Assembly: GCA_030407085.1 (NCBI GenBank)
Contig: CM059582.1
Location: 2,790,001 to 2,854,000, forward strand
Direction: 5' to 3'
Origin: Trichopria drosophilae
Taxonomy: Eukaryota; Arthropoda; Insecta; Hymenoptera; Diapriidae
DNA length: 64,000 nucleotides
Numbering within the stretch: the stretch's first letter is position 1; every line of letters starts with the position of its first letter. A program made the translations under genes and the position numbers. Below, piece by piece: positions 14,684 through 26,070 of the stretch. Under the pieces are notes generated by a model that was given only the letters and a program-made list of their open reading frames with translations, had not been told where the DNA came from and ran no database searches.

Positions 14684-17600
14684 GTAATTATAACTGAACA
14701 ATTTCTATTTCCTACTTGATACAAATTTGGTCAATAATGTTCTTTATCCAAATGTTTTTTTTATTTGTTACTATTTTTAAATCAACTCTAACTAAAATGT
14801 CATTTTCAATTCGTAACAATATGCCACAACATGAATTTTATGGCGCTTAATATATATTTCAGTTCTAGAAGTTTACTGAAGGATCAAATTTCTGAAATTC
14901 ACAATATTGACTTGAATATAACATATAATATATAATATAAAGAATATACTTGTTTACCACAATGCAGTCATGAAAAATCACATTAATGTGTTGCGGAAAT
15001 AAATGTTTTGTACATATTTTAACGCTCTGAATCTGAATCTGAAATCTGTTTAAATCAAACACCACAAAGATTATAAGTAAAGCAAAGCAAAAGATTGCGA
15101 AAAGTTGAGAAAAGTCCGATAAAAATGTTTTTATCTGGTTCAAGCGTAAAATTTTTGTATTTTAATGCGCTGAATCTAAAATCTATTTAAACCAAACACC
15201 ACCAAAATTTTGAATAAATCGCACAAAATACCGAAAAATTGTAAAAAATTAAATTAAGATTATATATTATACAGTACAGTCTCGGTATATTTACCCACTC
15301 GGTTTCTCGGTCTTCTTCGCTCCCGTTTCGTTATATTTAGCAAAAGAAGGTGAGCGCTGCTTCTCCCACTTTCTTGAGGCCCCAGCCCGCAATGTGGGGG
15401 AAAAAGAGAGCGGCGATAGGCAAATATAACGAGATGGAACCGGGAAAATATGCTGGGAACTGGGACTCTATTGTATAAATATAGCTTTTATATTAAAAAT
15501 TTCATATAAAGAAATCTATCATAAATATACTAAAAATCTGGTCCAAGATGTTGCAATAATCGGCGCTCTATGAATTCTTGTAAGGTTCTAATTATATTTT
15601 GCTATAGTCAATGTACCTTGTCATAATATCTTGGACAGTATTTACGAAATATAAGGGGGAAAGAACTTGTTTATGAAATATTAATCTGCAATTTTTAAAA
15701 CTATTATGAATTTTACTAAGAAATTTAGTAAAAAATACCAAAATCTGTCTTTACTTTAGGTCGCTTCGACCCCTACAAGTTCACATCGGCGCAAATGGTT
15801 CGAGTACACAGTCTAGTAGTCGAATCGCTAATGGACGATGAAGAAAGCCAAGTGCACGGTTACACCCACCTGAACGACGAATCGGGTCTAACAATGGGTC
15901 ACATAAGTTCCTGGTCCTTAACCGACATTAGGAATATGCTCACCTGCGTTCAAAATAGTACACCGATGCGCCACAAAGAAACGCATTTCATCAATGTTCC
16001 CGGATGCGCGACGAAGGTCGTCGAGCTCATAATTTCTTTATTGAATGAGAAATTACGAAATCGTGTATTAGTAAGTCTTCACATTCCACATTTAAGTAGT
16101 TATGATGTAAGAAACGTGCAAAAATTAAATAGTCGTGATACACCAACATTTTCACATAACGAAATTGCAAATTTCCATTTTTATTACATAACTTTCATCC
16201 AGAAAAATTTCCCGCCAGAACCATTTTTTAACAAGTTGAAAAATTTCGATACCCACGCATATCTGGTCATGTAATGTCTTTCATTTTTTGTTGCACTTTG
16301 CAACATTTTCATAGATTTTTTGTAACCTTAAAAATGATCAAAATCTTCATTTCCTAAATTGTATTGTATTAAACTGATCTAGAGACAGAATATCAAAATT
16401 TTCGCAATGTAAATCTAAATAAATTTTCGTGCCTTACATTGAACGAAAATAGAAAATAATCTGCAAAATTCAGAATTCAGTATAAAATTAAAATAATAAA
16501 CACGTTTTTTTCGTTGTCAGTAATGATGGAAATGAGATCAGATTAAAAGAATCGATGAGACGGGACTTGCACTTGGGACCTTTCAGCGAGAACAATGCTC
16601 AGACGTATTCGACCGGCGATCTAAAAATCCACAGTTCAAGTCCCACTGCATCGACTCTTTCAATTTCGGGCCTAAAGTTTTTGTTTGAATACAAAATTTT
16701 TTAAAAATCTTAAAAAATGTCCATCGTTATCACGTTTATGGCAGTATTTTCAACAATTACAAATTATTCTGAATTATACAGTTTCTGACATTTACATAGA
16801 AACATTATTTGTTTGAACACTGTGACACTGTACACCAATAAGACAAGTGTTGCAAGAGTAACTTCTTATTTCTCAAGAGTTGAAAGTTTCGTACGAACTT
16901 ATTAATGCCATTATTAATGATTTCGTACTATAAATTAATAATTAAGTTTCGCTTCTATTACTGCCAATCCGCCATTTCTTTGTGAAATCTGGCTGTATAT
17001 GTAGATCAATCTTGCAGATTAATTAATTTTTACAATTTGGTATTTAAAATTACAGTTCCAATCATAAATAAGTTTTCTAAGAAGGAAATTCATTACATTC
17101 ATTTTTTAAATATTTTGTTGTGTAGGGTATTCAGACCTTAAAATGTGTGATTATCATTTTAATCTCTTAGCAATGGCTATTGAAAATGATAACAAATTTT
17201 AAAATTTTTTCAGGTTCATAAAAGTTTGAATGATCTCCAGCAGTCAATTGATCCAAAAATTCTACCAAAGGAATATGGCGGCGAGGTTCCACTTTCAGAA
17301 ATGATCGGTGGGTTTCATATTACTTGGAAATTATGATTGACATATTTGAGTTTTAAACCTTTACTCTAAACCGTTACAACGGTCACATTGCATAATCTAC
17401 ACTTTAATATATGTTATTTTACATATTTTGTGTAGCATATAAAGTTAATAATTTAATTTGCAAATTCCTCAAAACAAAAAAAAAATTCTTTGTAGGGTTT
17501 TCTTACTGTTGCATTTAAAAAAAATTGTGAATATAGAAGAAATTATGGGAGTCGTTGATTTTTATTTATTATAAGAACGATATAAATTATTATATTATTT

Positions 17601-18020
17601 TCGAATACGCTCACTGCATATAGAAATTAAATATCTGTATCGCAATTTGTCTTTACATTTCAAATCATCTCTGAAGACCTTTAGAATTTAGAGATAAGTA
17701 ATTAACGATGAAATTGATTTTTCACCGAAAAAAATGTAAAAAATAAAACGATTCGATATCACAAATGAAAAAAAAATTTTTTGTTTAATCCTTTGCGTTA
17801 AAGTAATTCTGTAATTATCATCAAATTTTTAATGATGTAACGCGTATAATAAAACCTCTTTTTATTTTCAGCCACATTCAAAAAGACCCTCCGGCTGAAA
17901 CGAGATAGCATAAAAGCACTCGACGAGATGCACATCGTTTTATCACCAAAAGAAACGTGCGCAGCTTCCGAAGGCCTTGGAGGACTTTCCGGATCTTTTC
18001 GTAAACTGGAAGTCGACTAA
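14296..18020 (+). CDS. CRAL-TRIO domain lipid-transfer protein (clavesin / alpha-tocopherol transfer protein-like), 4 coding exons, complete
   Basis: Joining 14296-14683, 15760-16070, 17214-17307 and 17872-18020 gives 942 nt, 313 codons plus TAA, with every junction GT-AG and in phase. Residues about 33-92 match the CRAL-TRIO N-terminal helical domain (VFLLRFLRTKKFS at 58-70). Residues about 108-260 match the Sec14/CRAL-TRIO lipid pocket (GYLVPL, CAGRFDPYKFTS, HFINVP, ILPKEYGGEVPL). The tail ends in GLGGLSGSFRKLEVD. The length is normal for insect members. The family carries hydrophobic ligands (retinoids, tocopherol, phosphoinositides) in the cytosol; this ligand cannot be read from sequence. 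There is no signal peptide or membrane segment. The start is chosen because TCAAAATGG is a good insect start context; an in-frame ATG 24 nt upstream lies before a likely splice acceptor. Orthology to a named gene is not asserted. Confidence 0.93.
14684..15759 (+). other. CRAL-TRIO intron 1 (with internal duplication and MITE)
   Basis: A 1076-bp GT-AG intron. It holds a diverged tandem duplication (about 15000-15120 and 15149-15250, about 143 bp apart, sharing words such as GCTGAATCT and AACCAAACACCAC) and the TA-flanked MITE at 15272-15473. No exon-like sequence is visible inside. Confidence 0.85.
15272..15473. mobile_element. TA-flanked pogo/Tc1-like MITE inside intron 1
   Basis: A 202-bp GC-richer segment bounded by TA on both sides. 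Its ends are imperfect inverted repeats: the left starts CAGTACAGTCTCGG and the reverse complement of the right starts CAATAGAGTCCCAG, followed in both by ATATTT(A/T)CCC and CGGTT. The TA duplication and CAGT-type ends fit a Tc1/mariner/pogo-derived non-autonomous element. There is no transposase ORF. Confidence 0.55.
15760..16070 (+). CDS. CRAL-TRIO gene, coding exon 2
   Basis: The acceptor is TTTACTTTAG at 15750-15759 and the donor is GTAAGT at 16071. Encodes residues 130 (split Gly) to 233: the core of the lipid pocket, with GRFDPYKFTSAQMVRVHSLV, MGHISSWSLTDIRN and HFINVPGCATKVVELI. The same frame stays open through the donor into the intron to 16274, but that extension loses family similarity, while exon 3 restores it. 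Confidence 0.92.
16071..17213 (+). other. CRAL-TRIO intron 2
   Basis: A 1143-bp GT-AG intron, AT-rich. The only structured content recognised is the tRNA-like foldback at 16549-16660. The remainder shows no coding or repeat signal to the eye. Confidence 0.85.
16549..16660 (-). repeat. tRNA-like foldback / SINE-head-like fragment
   Basis: A 112-bp segment whose ends pair as imperfect 21-bp arms (GAATCGATGAGACGGGACTTG against the right end). On the minus strand it reads like a degenerate tRNA: GCCGGTCGAATACG, then CTGAGCATTG, then a B-box-like GCAAGTCCCGTC. The plus strand also has a T-arm-like GTTCAAGTCCCAC. It could be a decayed tRNA pseudogene, a SINE head or a tiny MITE. No intact cloverleaf is claimed. 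Confidence 0.4.
17214..17307 (+). CDS. CRAL-TRIO gene, coding exon 3
   Basis: A 94-nt exon between acceptor AAAATTTTTTCAG (ends 17213) and donor GTGGGT (17308). Encodes residues 234-264, VHKSLNDLQQSIDPKILPKE followed by YGGEVPLSEMI. This is the conserved C-terminal segment of the lipid-binding domain, with the family hallmark LPKEYGG. It leaves one base, which completes Ala265 with exon 4. Confidence 0.92.
17308..17871 (+). other. CRAL-TRIO intron 3
   Basis: A 564-bp GT-AG intron, AT-rich, with a good polypyrimidine tract before the acceptor. No other feature was seen. Confidence 0.85.
17872..18020 (+). CDS. CRAL-TRIO gene, terminal coding exon 4
   Basis: The acceptor is TTTTTATTTTCAG (ends 17871) and the stop is TAA at 18018-18020. 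Encodes residues 265-313, TFKKTLRLKRDSIKALDEM then a short variable linker and GLGGLSGSFRKLEVD. This tail is typical of insect clavesin/TTP-like proteins. A first AATAAA occurs at 18213-18218, giving a likely 3-prime UTR of about 0.2 kb, with further AATAAA words downstream. Confidence 0.9.
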
Positions 18021-18212
18021 CAGACGAAAATACATACACCGCACAAATAATTCATATATTTATTAGTAACGGAGACTATTTACTGTCCGAAACTCAAAAT
18101 GAAGTTAATTTTTGATACTTTTGTAATTAGACGCAAGTTTTTTATATATCTATCATGAGGGCACACTTCATAATCCTGTCGAAAACTATGTATATTTTCA
18201 AAATTTATTTTA

Positions 18213-18218
18213 AATAAA
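18213..18218 (+). terminator. Candidate polyadenylation signal AATAAA of the CRAL-TRIO gene
   Basis: The first canonical hexamer downstream of the stop codon at 18020. In AT-rich DNA such hexamers are frequent, so the assignment rests on position only. Confidence 0.4.
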
Positions 18219-21190
18219 TAACGAGCACGCGAATAGAATAATTTAGTTGGATAACCAATTTTCAGTAAAACAAAAGAATTAGAACTGAAAATTGTTATTT
18301 CTTTCTTTCTCTGCAATTAAAAAAAAGGCAGAAATAAACAACACATCGTATACAACATTAATGCAGAATTCCAGAAAATAAATTGCATTCCACTGAAACA
18401 CATCACGAAGAAAATCGAAAAAAAAGCAATGATTATAATGAAATAGAAATAAAAATAAATCGAATGTATTGAAAAACGCACGCATATCTATCAAATTCAA
18501 TTTTATAAACATTTATTTCTACTGTTTTTTAGATCTAAAAAGTCCAACGTTTCAATAGTTTCATTTATTGATGAGTATAGTGAACTCGAATACTAGTATA
18601 GTAAAGTTCGTATTTATATGCCAAAATTACAATTTACGAGTGTTCGGAAACCAATTCCAAAATTTTACATTACGATCGCAATTCGGAATGAACTCCATGT
18701 TTACTATCTGACATGTGGACAATTATTTATATCTTCGTAATGCTTAATGATGTTGTTACCTTGTTTTTAAATATACGTCGGTATATAATAAATTTATGTC
18801 ACAAAAATAATTAAAACCCACGAAAATAGGTTTTCATGTTTTATTAATAGGGCTGGAATGAAAAAAACGTTTTATTTCTAGGCTAGGTAAACATCTTAAA
18901 CACTGCTAAGTCGATCTCGTCAGTAACTTCAATTCCTAAGTTAAAAGATTTAAAATAAAAAATGTTTAGATTTGTTAAATTTTAAATTGTTAGCCAAGTT
19001 TAAATTGTTAATTTGTTAAATACCGTAAAGGAGAGAAACACCCCACAGACACAAGTTGTATTTTTCTGAAAATATAAATTGGATTATATGTGAAACAGAC
19101 AGAAATGTCTCGAACTGTTATAAACACAAACAATTATTTAATATATAAGAATACAATTTTTTTACATTAATGAAACGTATGTTCAATTTTTAGAGAGTCT
19201 TACATTTCTTAATTAACCATGCCCGGATTTCATACTAATCTAATGTACATTTTCAACAAATCTTCGTTATTAAGTATGTTCGTTATTAATGTATAATAAA
19301 ATATTCTTATAATTGTTAACTAGTGTAATTAGCTGTAAGACTTTACGAATGTCCATGCCGGTGGTACAAGTTACCTACAACGAAATGTTGACAACTTTTT
19401 AACATTTTGTCATTTATTTGCATCGATCAATGGCAATAGTGTTATTATAAATTGTCAACTATAGAATATAATTGTTAGGCACTCAAGTTAAGTAATTTTG
19501 TACTACGTACCTAATGTATGCAACGATAAATACTTTAATTATTTCAAAAAATTATTAATAATTAAAATATTAATTATTACAACAGATTATGGCGATAGTT
19601 TAAAATACGGGTAGTTCTTATTCTATCTTTGTTACTCCTTACGACTTTTTATAAATTGTAGTATTGTGTAAGCAGCGTCGACGAATTGGAAAACTGTATT
19701 TCGTTTATTCGATAATAAAAGAAACAGTTATGTTTGATATTTCAAAAGGTACCTTTACTCATCATACAAACTTATCTTATATATTTTCAAAATGTTTCAA
19801 TGGAAACAACCGATAACTACTTTTTGAAAGATCTTGATTTTCATGTTATAAACAATCTCTAAACACACTTTTTTAAATACGAAATCATCTATTTATGTTT
19901 GCTCGAGTCAAAATTTTAAACCTCCAAAACTTACACACGATGAATAATTAAAAATGAAAATTGAATGTTTTATTTGTTATTTAAAATGTATACACAAAAT
20001 ACAGAACAAAAAGAAATGAAGACCCCAAAAATATATTTCCAGCGAATTTGGAGACACAAACTATTCTGTATACTTGGACATCAGACACTTCAAATATCAT
20101 AATGTGTATGAAGGTGACCTGCTTCCAAATTATGAAATGAATTATAAAAAGAAGATTATACATGATGAATTTTCAATAACCTTCATTCGCAATATTGTTA
20201 GGAGAATTCTTCCACTACAACTTTTTAAATAGATTTTATTAGCAAAGAAAAACATTTTTTACTACCGTAGCTTCGCTTTTCAAAGTATCGAACGAATCTG
20301 CCACTGGCTTCTTCTTTTACATTTTATGATTTCCAAACAATCGCATATTTTAATTAAAAACTCAAAAGATAATAACTCTATACTTTTATATGAAATAAAT
20401 ATTTTTGTAACTTTACATCATTGCTTCATTTGTTTACTATTGCATTAGATTCATTATGTTATTCTTCGAACAGCATTAACGGTAACAACTATTATACTCT
20501 GAATTACCTAAAAGAATTCTCATTTTGAAACAATTTTTTAACCGTTGTATAAATATAAATTCCACGATTTCGGCAAATTTAAATGTTTAAAATAATTACA
20601 GTTAGATTTGTAAAATAATTTTTTCTACAGACAAGATAAAATAAAATAATAATATGGTCTTCAAAATCTTGAAGTCGCTTATTGATTTAGGTATTGAATA
20701 TTAACGTAATTGATTATTTTAAGTCACTGCAATTTACTATTTATTTACTTATTTAATTATTTATTAATTCCTCACCGACAAACAACAATTACTATATTAT
20801 TCAACTAAGAGTATACAATAGAATGTATATTAAAAATGTTGAATATGTGCTTGGAATCCTTTTTTTTCAAAAGGAAATTCGAAAAATATTGGAACTGACC
20901 ATTTTACGTAAAAATAAATCCTACTTAATGAGGAAGTTTGAACCTAAAGTAATTTATATGTATGTATGGTGGGAGTCAGAACATTTGACAATAAAAGGGT
21001 ACAATCTTGTTTAATAAGGCGTAAAAACTGCCTCTTAGTAAATTGCATATTATAGTACGTAAGAAACCAGTTATTTATGGTTAATAAATATTTAGTAACG
21101 ATAAATATATATACAGGTTAAATAAATTTAGTTTATTACCCGTTACCATTCTCTTAATGTAATGAATGCGAATATTACACTTGTTTTGTA
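18219..21190. other. AT-rich intergenic DNA downstream of the CRAL-TRIO gene
   Basis: No coding exon, tandem array or mobile-element end was recognised. Short ORFs on both strands are AT-composition artefacts. Confidence 0.45.
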
Positions 21191-21199
21191 ATACATTAT

Positions 21200-21470
21200 G
21201 CAACGACACCTAGGTCCAGAAATGAAAAGCGGTCTGCACACAAGTAAGCGAATAATGAAGCCATCACTCTACCAAGCCCACTTCAATTTACCACCCTACA
21301 CTCCTATTTCCCAAATCAATTTTCGGTCACGCCTTTGCGTCCTCTAATTTCCTATATCCCGCCTTCATTAAAACCTTCATAAAACCGCGATAACCTCAAG
21401 CTATCGTTTGAATTGCCATCCCGTACAAGGTTCTCCTGGTGGTGAGATTTTACACTTCACTTAAAAAAGA
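21200..21470. other. GC-richer, C-rich patch of unknown function
   Basis: Contains CACCCTACACTCCTATTTCCC, TCACGCCTTTGCGTCC and AAACCGCGATAACCTCAAGC. It is compositionally distinct from its neighbours and lacks an ORF or a strong splice signal. It may be a conserved regulatory block or an eroded repeat. Confidence 0.25.
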
Positions 21471-23600
21471 GAACAGTACTCCTTTCCATATCTTAACATC
21501 TCTTATTTTAAACAAACCTTTTCTATTTTTATCATTTGAATACCTTCACTTTTGTTAAAATTTGCCCTTCTCTCTATGCGTCTTATCGGTCAAAAGTAAA
21601 AGTTAAAATAAGTAGACGCCTACGAGGAGAAGGCAGAACTATACCAATCACAAAAATATAAACAAGTGATAAATTCGATAGTTTAGGAAAATGAACAATA
21701 CTGGAGATATGTAATGAATAATATCGAAATTATGTCGTAGTTTTATGCATAGGTCGGGTTTTAATCATCACCAAACGCACAACCTAACCTACAAGTATAA
21801 CAGTCAAATCGACAGTGTGCCATTCGTGAAATGTTTTCAAAATGTTCTTAGAATCCAATAAGTGTAACAAAACGCTCCTAATACTGGAGCAATATTAAAT
21901 TGACAAAATTGAACCTTTAACCCCAATCAGCCAAAGTGACCGGATTTTCAATGTTGAGTTTAATAATTGATTATCCCAACAATTGAAAAGGATCGGAGAG
22001 ATTGAATTGATAACCCCCTATACCTTCAAATCCATATTTAACATTTAACATTTTATATTTAACAAATCCATATATTACATTTATTTTCAACAATAGTATT
22101 TTTTTATCCGTATGGATTCGCATTGATTTGTTGGAATTCGCCCTTTTGATTTAGTTCGATATCGCGGTATTCTATGTTTTCAAAAATAATTTTTGTATTC
22201 ACAAGGATACAAATTGTATAAATTCAAAATCCCATAGAACCGTATCCAATCCTATCCTTTATCGATTGCTCAAGTATTCATAAAATGTAAGTTTCGGCCG
22301 GCTTCAACAAAAAAAAACGTAAAAAGTGGCAAATCTAATTTTGAGGATGATATATTACAAATTGAGTGACTTCACTTGGAACTCGTTACTAACAGGTCTT
22401 TGGAATGATAATCAAGAGTTTAGTGAAATTGAAAATCTCAGGTCAAATTAATACCCACTTTGATTTCGGTCCAGTAACTTTGAATGAATTCGTTTGCCAT
22501 TTTCGGATTACTAGTTTGACCAGTTTTAAATGTGCGGAAATAAATTGTTCTTCAAAGGATTAAAGAATGGACCCCCACTTCGCGTAGCAAAAATAGTTCG
22601 ACAATTAAAAATGAGCTCTATCCGAAGCGTCTAAAATAGCTAGTATTGAACTTACCATCCTAACCTATACAAATGTTAAATTATGGTCTCGAACAATATA
22701 AACACGAGAAAAACAATCGTAGCACAAACTTGATAGAAAATTACGCATGTTTGACAATCGTTTTTCAAACTTCTAAAATTCAAAATGGCGGATGCAATAT
22801 GGGTGATAGACATTACAAAAAGTCTGGTTTTGTTTAAAATTTATTTATAGCCGTATACTCATCAGTGTTTTCATCTATTGATCATTATTTTAAAACGTTC
22901 ATTTTTTATGTTATGTGACCACAATGGCATTTTTTACAAGTTAGGGTGATTTAAGGCAAACAAAAATCCCTCTTATAATCGTGATTAAATTTATGGAATT
23001 TGGTTGAAACCGTGAATAATTCCCATTACATTTTTCATATAAAAAACATTCATAGGTTTAAATTATAATTGTTTTTCTTTTTTAACCCCACTATTTTGAA
23101 ATTTTACATAATCGAAAGAACATACTCGAAAATTATATACTTGAGAGGTCACTTTCAAGTCAATGTTAATTCATTTTTCTCTTTTAAGGACGAAGCTAAA
23201 AAGTAAAGAGTCAAAATACGTTATTTTTTGGAAAATAATTAAAATTTCATAAATTGAATCAGTAATCATTTCGTCCTGTAATCTGTTTCTCATGGAACAA
23301 CACTGCGACCATAACCAACAGTTCTCATAACTGTAACGGTTTATTACGGAAAAATACAGTAACTCAATGAAAATTATAAATTTATCTAAAAAATGTTATG
23401 ACTGTCATAATTAATAAGTGCTAGTCACAGTGACAGTTAAGTCCAGGTGTATACGACTTACCAGGTTTCACGAAGAATTCGTACTCAAAGCTCCAGGAGA
23501 CGTAAGAAACTATAAGTAATATTCCCTTCCCAGATTACAGAATCGTCCCTGTAATTATAATTCATATTTTAAATGATATTATAATCGAAATTATATAACA
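21471..23600. other. AT-rich intergenic DNA
   Basis: No gene was recognised. A short imperfect repetition of ATTTAACA occurs at about 22035-22070. Confidence 0.4.
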
Positions 23601-23614
23601 GTTACGCCAAGCCA

Positions 23615-24004
23615 CAAAAAATAATTCAGTATAAAAATCAGGCATCGTTTTACACATGTATTCTGCACAAAAAAGTGCAGTACATCTTGATCAGACGTTA
23701 TTTTGGAATGAACATGTCTCTCAAATGTCCTGTAAAATTTTTGGCACTTTGAGACAACCCTTTGTTGTTTATCCAAGCAACTGCGAATTAAACTTTCCAG
23801 CACTCTTGTAATACCCTATTTCGATTACTGTGCGGCGGTATACAAGTCCCTTCGTTGTGTATTATACTTGAAAGTTGAACATTTGCTTAATTCAGTTCTT
23901 AGATTTATTTTTAAGGTGCGCAAATTTGAACACATTTCTAACCATCGTAAGGAGTTCCGTTGGTTCACTGCAAGTAACCGCAGAAAATATATAGAGGAAG
24001 TAGG
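23615..24004 (+). pseudogene. Fragment of a non-LTR (Jockey/CR1-like) retrotransposon reverse transcriptase, frameshifted
   Basis: Two consecutive frames give a coherent LINE RT C-terminal region. The first frame reads VHLDQTLFWNEHVSQMSCKI and GTLRQPFVVYPS up to a stop near 23810. The next frame then reads PYFDYCAAVYKSLRCV, LLNSVLRFIFKVRKFEHISN and RWFTASNRRKYIEE. The GV/AVHLD..L.W..HV, PxFDYC.AVY, LLN..RFIF and RR.Y patterns are characteristic of Jockey/CR1-type elements just after the RT catalytic core. The catalytic motif, endonuclease and 3-prime end are missing. It is a dead fragment in + orientation, cut by the inverted-repeat region that follows. Confidence 0.7.
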
Positions 24005-24815
24005 AGCAAAGTGGGATGGTTTTGGGAAACTTGTATACAAAAAATATGGGGCATAAGAATGGTTAGGTGTGGTTTAGAAACCCATTATTTAAGTCCTCAA
24101 CTAACTTATTATGAAACGCATTTAAAAACAAGTATCTGTTTAATACTCCCAATTTCAATTTTACGAAAAAAACTTTTTTTTGAGAAATCTGAAAATCCAG
24201 GGGCAAAGTGGGACAGGTTGTTAAAATTACTTCTGGAAAGGTTTGACAGAGAGAGAGAAAGATAGAAAGAGAAAGAGAGGAGGGAGGGAGAGAGAGGGAG
24301 AGAGGGAGAGAGAGAGAGAAAGAGAGATTGATTAAAAATTTATTTATTATTGTCCTGGCCACTACGAGCCGTGGACACAACTCAAGAGAGAGAGAAAGGG
24401 AAAGAGAGTTCTTACTTATCTCTGTGAATCTAAATCAAAACGGAATGCATCCCACTTTGCCCCAAAATAGAATTTTTTTAAACACGTCGTAAAAAATCAT
24501 CCTCAACCCCAAATGAAACAAATAAAAAACGAAAATAGAGTGTAAGAGAAGACTGTTAAGTCATGCAATTCAGATTTTAATTACGGTTAATTTATTGATA
24601 CTTACTAATCGATTGAAAATATGTCTGACTTTACAAATTGACTTCGACTTCTTAGCTCATGTTCGAACGGTTGGTAAATACTGAATGGGAACTGAAATAT
24701 GTTTCAAAATTTGTATTATAATAATTGTTTTATAAATAAACAATGCAAACAATCACATAGGAAATGTTCTAATACAACGAAACGCCAAAATCCCACTTTT
24801 CCCCTACTTCCTAAT
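23994..24815. mobile_element. Nested inverted-repeat element with GGGGCAAAGTGGGA ends
   Basis: Outer arms: AGGAAGTAGGAGCAAAGTGG at 23996 and, inverted, near 24784-24813. Inner arms: AGGGGCAAAGTGGGACA at 24198 and the inverted copy ATCCCACTTTGCCCC at 24449. Between the inner arms lies a GA-rich microsatellite. The pattern suggests one MITE inserted in, or partly duplicated within, another. No clean target-site duplication was identified and no ORF encodes a transposase. Confidence 0.4.
24245..24410 (+). repeat. GA-rich microsatellite
   Basis: Imperfect (GA)n/(GGGA)n tract from 24245 to 24328, with a second short GAGA block at 24386-24410. The serine/leucine-rich ORF on the opposite strand is a product of this repeat. 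Confidence 0.85.
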
Positions 24816-25290
24816 TATTTGTACGATTAATTTTTTTGGCGTAGAGATATAACACAAAGAGCGCTTCGAATTGGGAATGATACACTGCGACTCCCGAGTT
24901 ATCGTACGAAATACTATGCGAATTCTTTTGTTGTCACTGCGTCTTGCTAATGCCTTAATTTCATTTAAAAATAAACTGTATCTTTTTCTCTTAGAATCCG
25001 AAAGGGTTACTATATTGTAAGTATATATACATTTATTTGTACACAGACTCTGATTAGTAATTAATATATCTTTGTATTTTTCTTTTGTCTTTCACTAGCG
25101 TAACAGTAGTTTTATTTGCATAACTTATCTTTGTAACTATCCTTGTATGGTTGACTTAAGAGGTTGATATGACTAGTGTCAAAATAAAGAATTATAATGC
25201 AATACAATACAAAAGTGTTCAACATTCATTTTTCAACTTTTATTTCTACTTAAAAATGACAGTTTTTCTGAAAATGTCCATATCCCCGAA
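24816..25290. other. AT-rich intergenic DNA upstream of the CpG-rich islet
   Basis: No gene was recognised. It leads into an abrupt rise in GC at about 25290. Confidence 0.4.
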
Positions 25291-26070
25291 CGCAAGAAAA
25301 TGGAGCGTTCAAATTTCCCGCTTAACGGGCGCCGAGTGTGCGCTTGAGGGATCGATCCCAAGATGTCGCCTGGTTCGCACTCACGCATCCCGTGCGGAGT
25401 GCACGGAGAGTCGAGCAGTAGTTCGTCAGGAAGAACCGCAAGTTCGTCGGTCGCTCTTCTCGGTCGCTCCGAAAGATAATTTTCAAATCTGATAATAAGC
25501 TTCCCTCCCCCGGGGCGACAAAAACAATTGAGCCTCGTTCGCTAACCTCGTTCGGGAGTTTTCGGTTAACCCTCGCGCACGTCCTCCGGAAGTTCGTCGT
25601 CGACGGAAACGTACGAAAGCTCGGATGTTTATCGAAGAAAAAAAAGACCCCGAGTCTGGATTTCCTGACCGTAAGTAAAAAAAATCGAAGAAGGAATCAG
25701 TGGCTGCGAAATTCGGGCGCGATGCCCCGACACGAATTTCGCGTCTGACAGCCGACGCGATGGTTATCGTTCCTGGTCGCGGGCTTTCCTATCTCGAACT
25801 TATTGTCCCGCAATCTCTCCCTCGCGAAACGCCGCGGAGGAAGAAGTTCCTCCGCCGCCGTCGCGGCGACACAATGGGAAACCGCGTTCCCGGAAAGCGA
25901 ATCGGGAACGACGACCGAAACGGAAGATAAGGCCCCCGGTCGACGGGCGTCGAGACGGTCTCGGGGGGCCTTTTTTCGCCCGGCGGCGCCGAAAGGGTGG
26001 AATTGGTGTTTCGCTACGTTTTGACAGTTCGTGCCGATTGTTAGTCGACGTCCTTTTTGTCCCCGCTATC
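25290..26070 (+). promoter_or_regulatory. CpG-rich promoter-like islet
   Basis: About 780 bp of GC- and CpG-rich DNA in an otherwise AT-rich region, with short palindromic stretches (GCACTCACG...GGAGTGC near 25377-25402). It includes the exon-like segment ending in GTAAGT at 25671 and then GC-rich DNA that would be the start of an intron. Overlapping ORFs on both strands (76-107 aa) have arginine/serine-rich, composition-driven sequences. The most economical reading is the promoter and first exon of a + strand gene. Confidence 0.5.
25412..25670 (+). other. Candidate first exon (mostly 5-prime UTR) with strong splice donor
   Basis: The segment ends TTTCCTGACC|GTAAGTAAAA at 25670/25671, a near-ideal donor. 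An initiator-like GAGCAGTAGTTCG lies near 25412. The only ATG (25625) opens 15 codons, MFIEEKKDPESGFPD, plus one base before the donor, so the exon may also carry the start codon, though its context (TCGGATGT) is weak. No matching acceptor or coding exon could be found downstream within the window. The gene identity is unknown. Confidence 0.4.

Noticed and set aside
16071..16274. Read-through C-terminus of the 159-aa ORF containing CRAL-TRIO exon 2
   Set aside because: The frame passes a perfect GTAAGT donor, similarity to the family ends there, and the third exon continues it in phase.
24063..24380. 105-aa minus ORF with Ser/Leu/Pro repeats
   Set aside because: It is produced by the GA microsatellite on the other strand.
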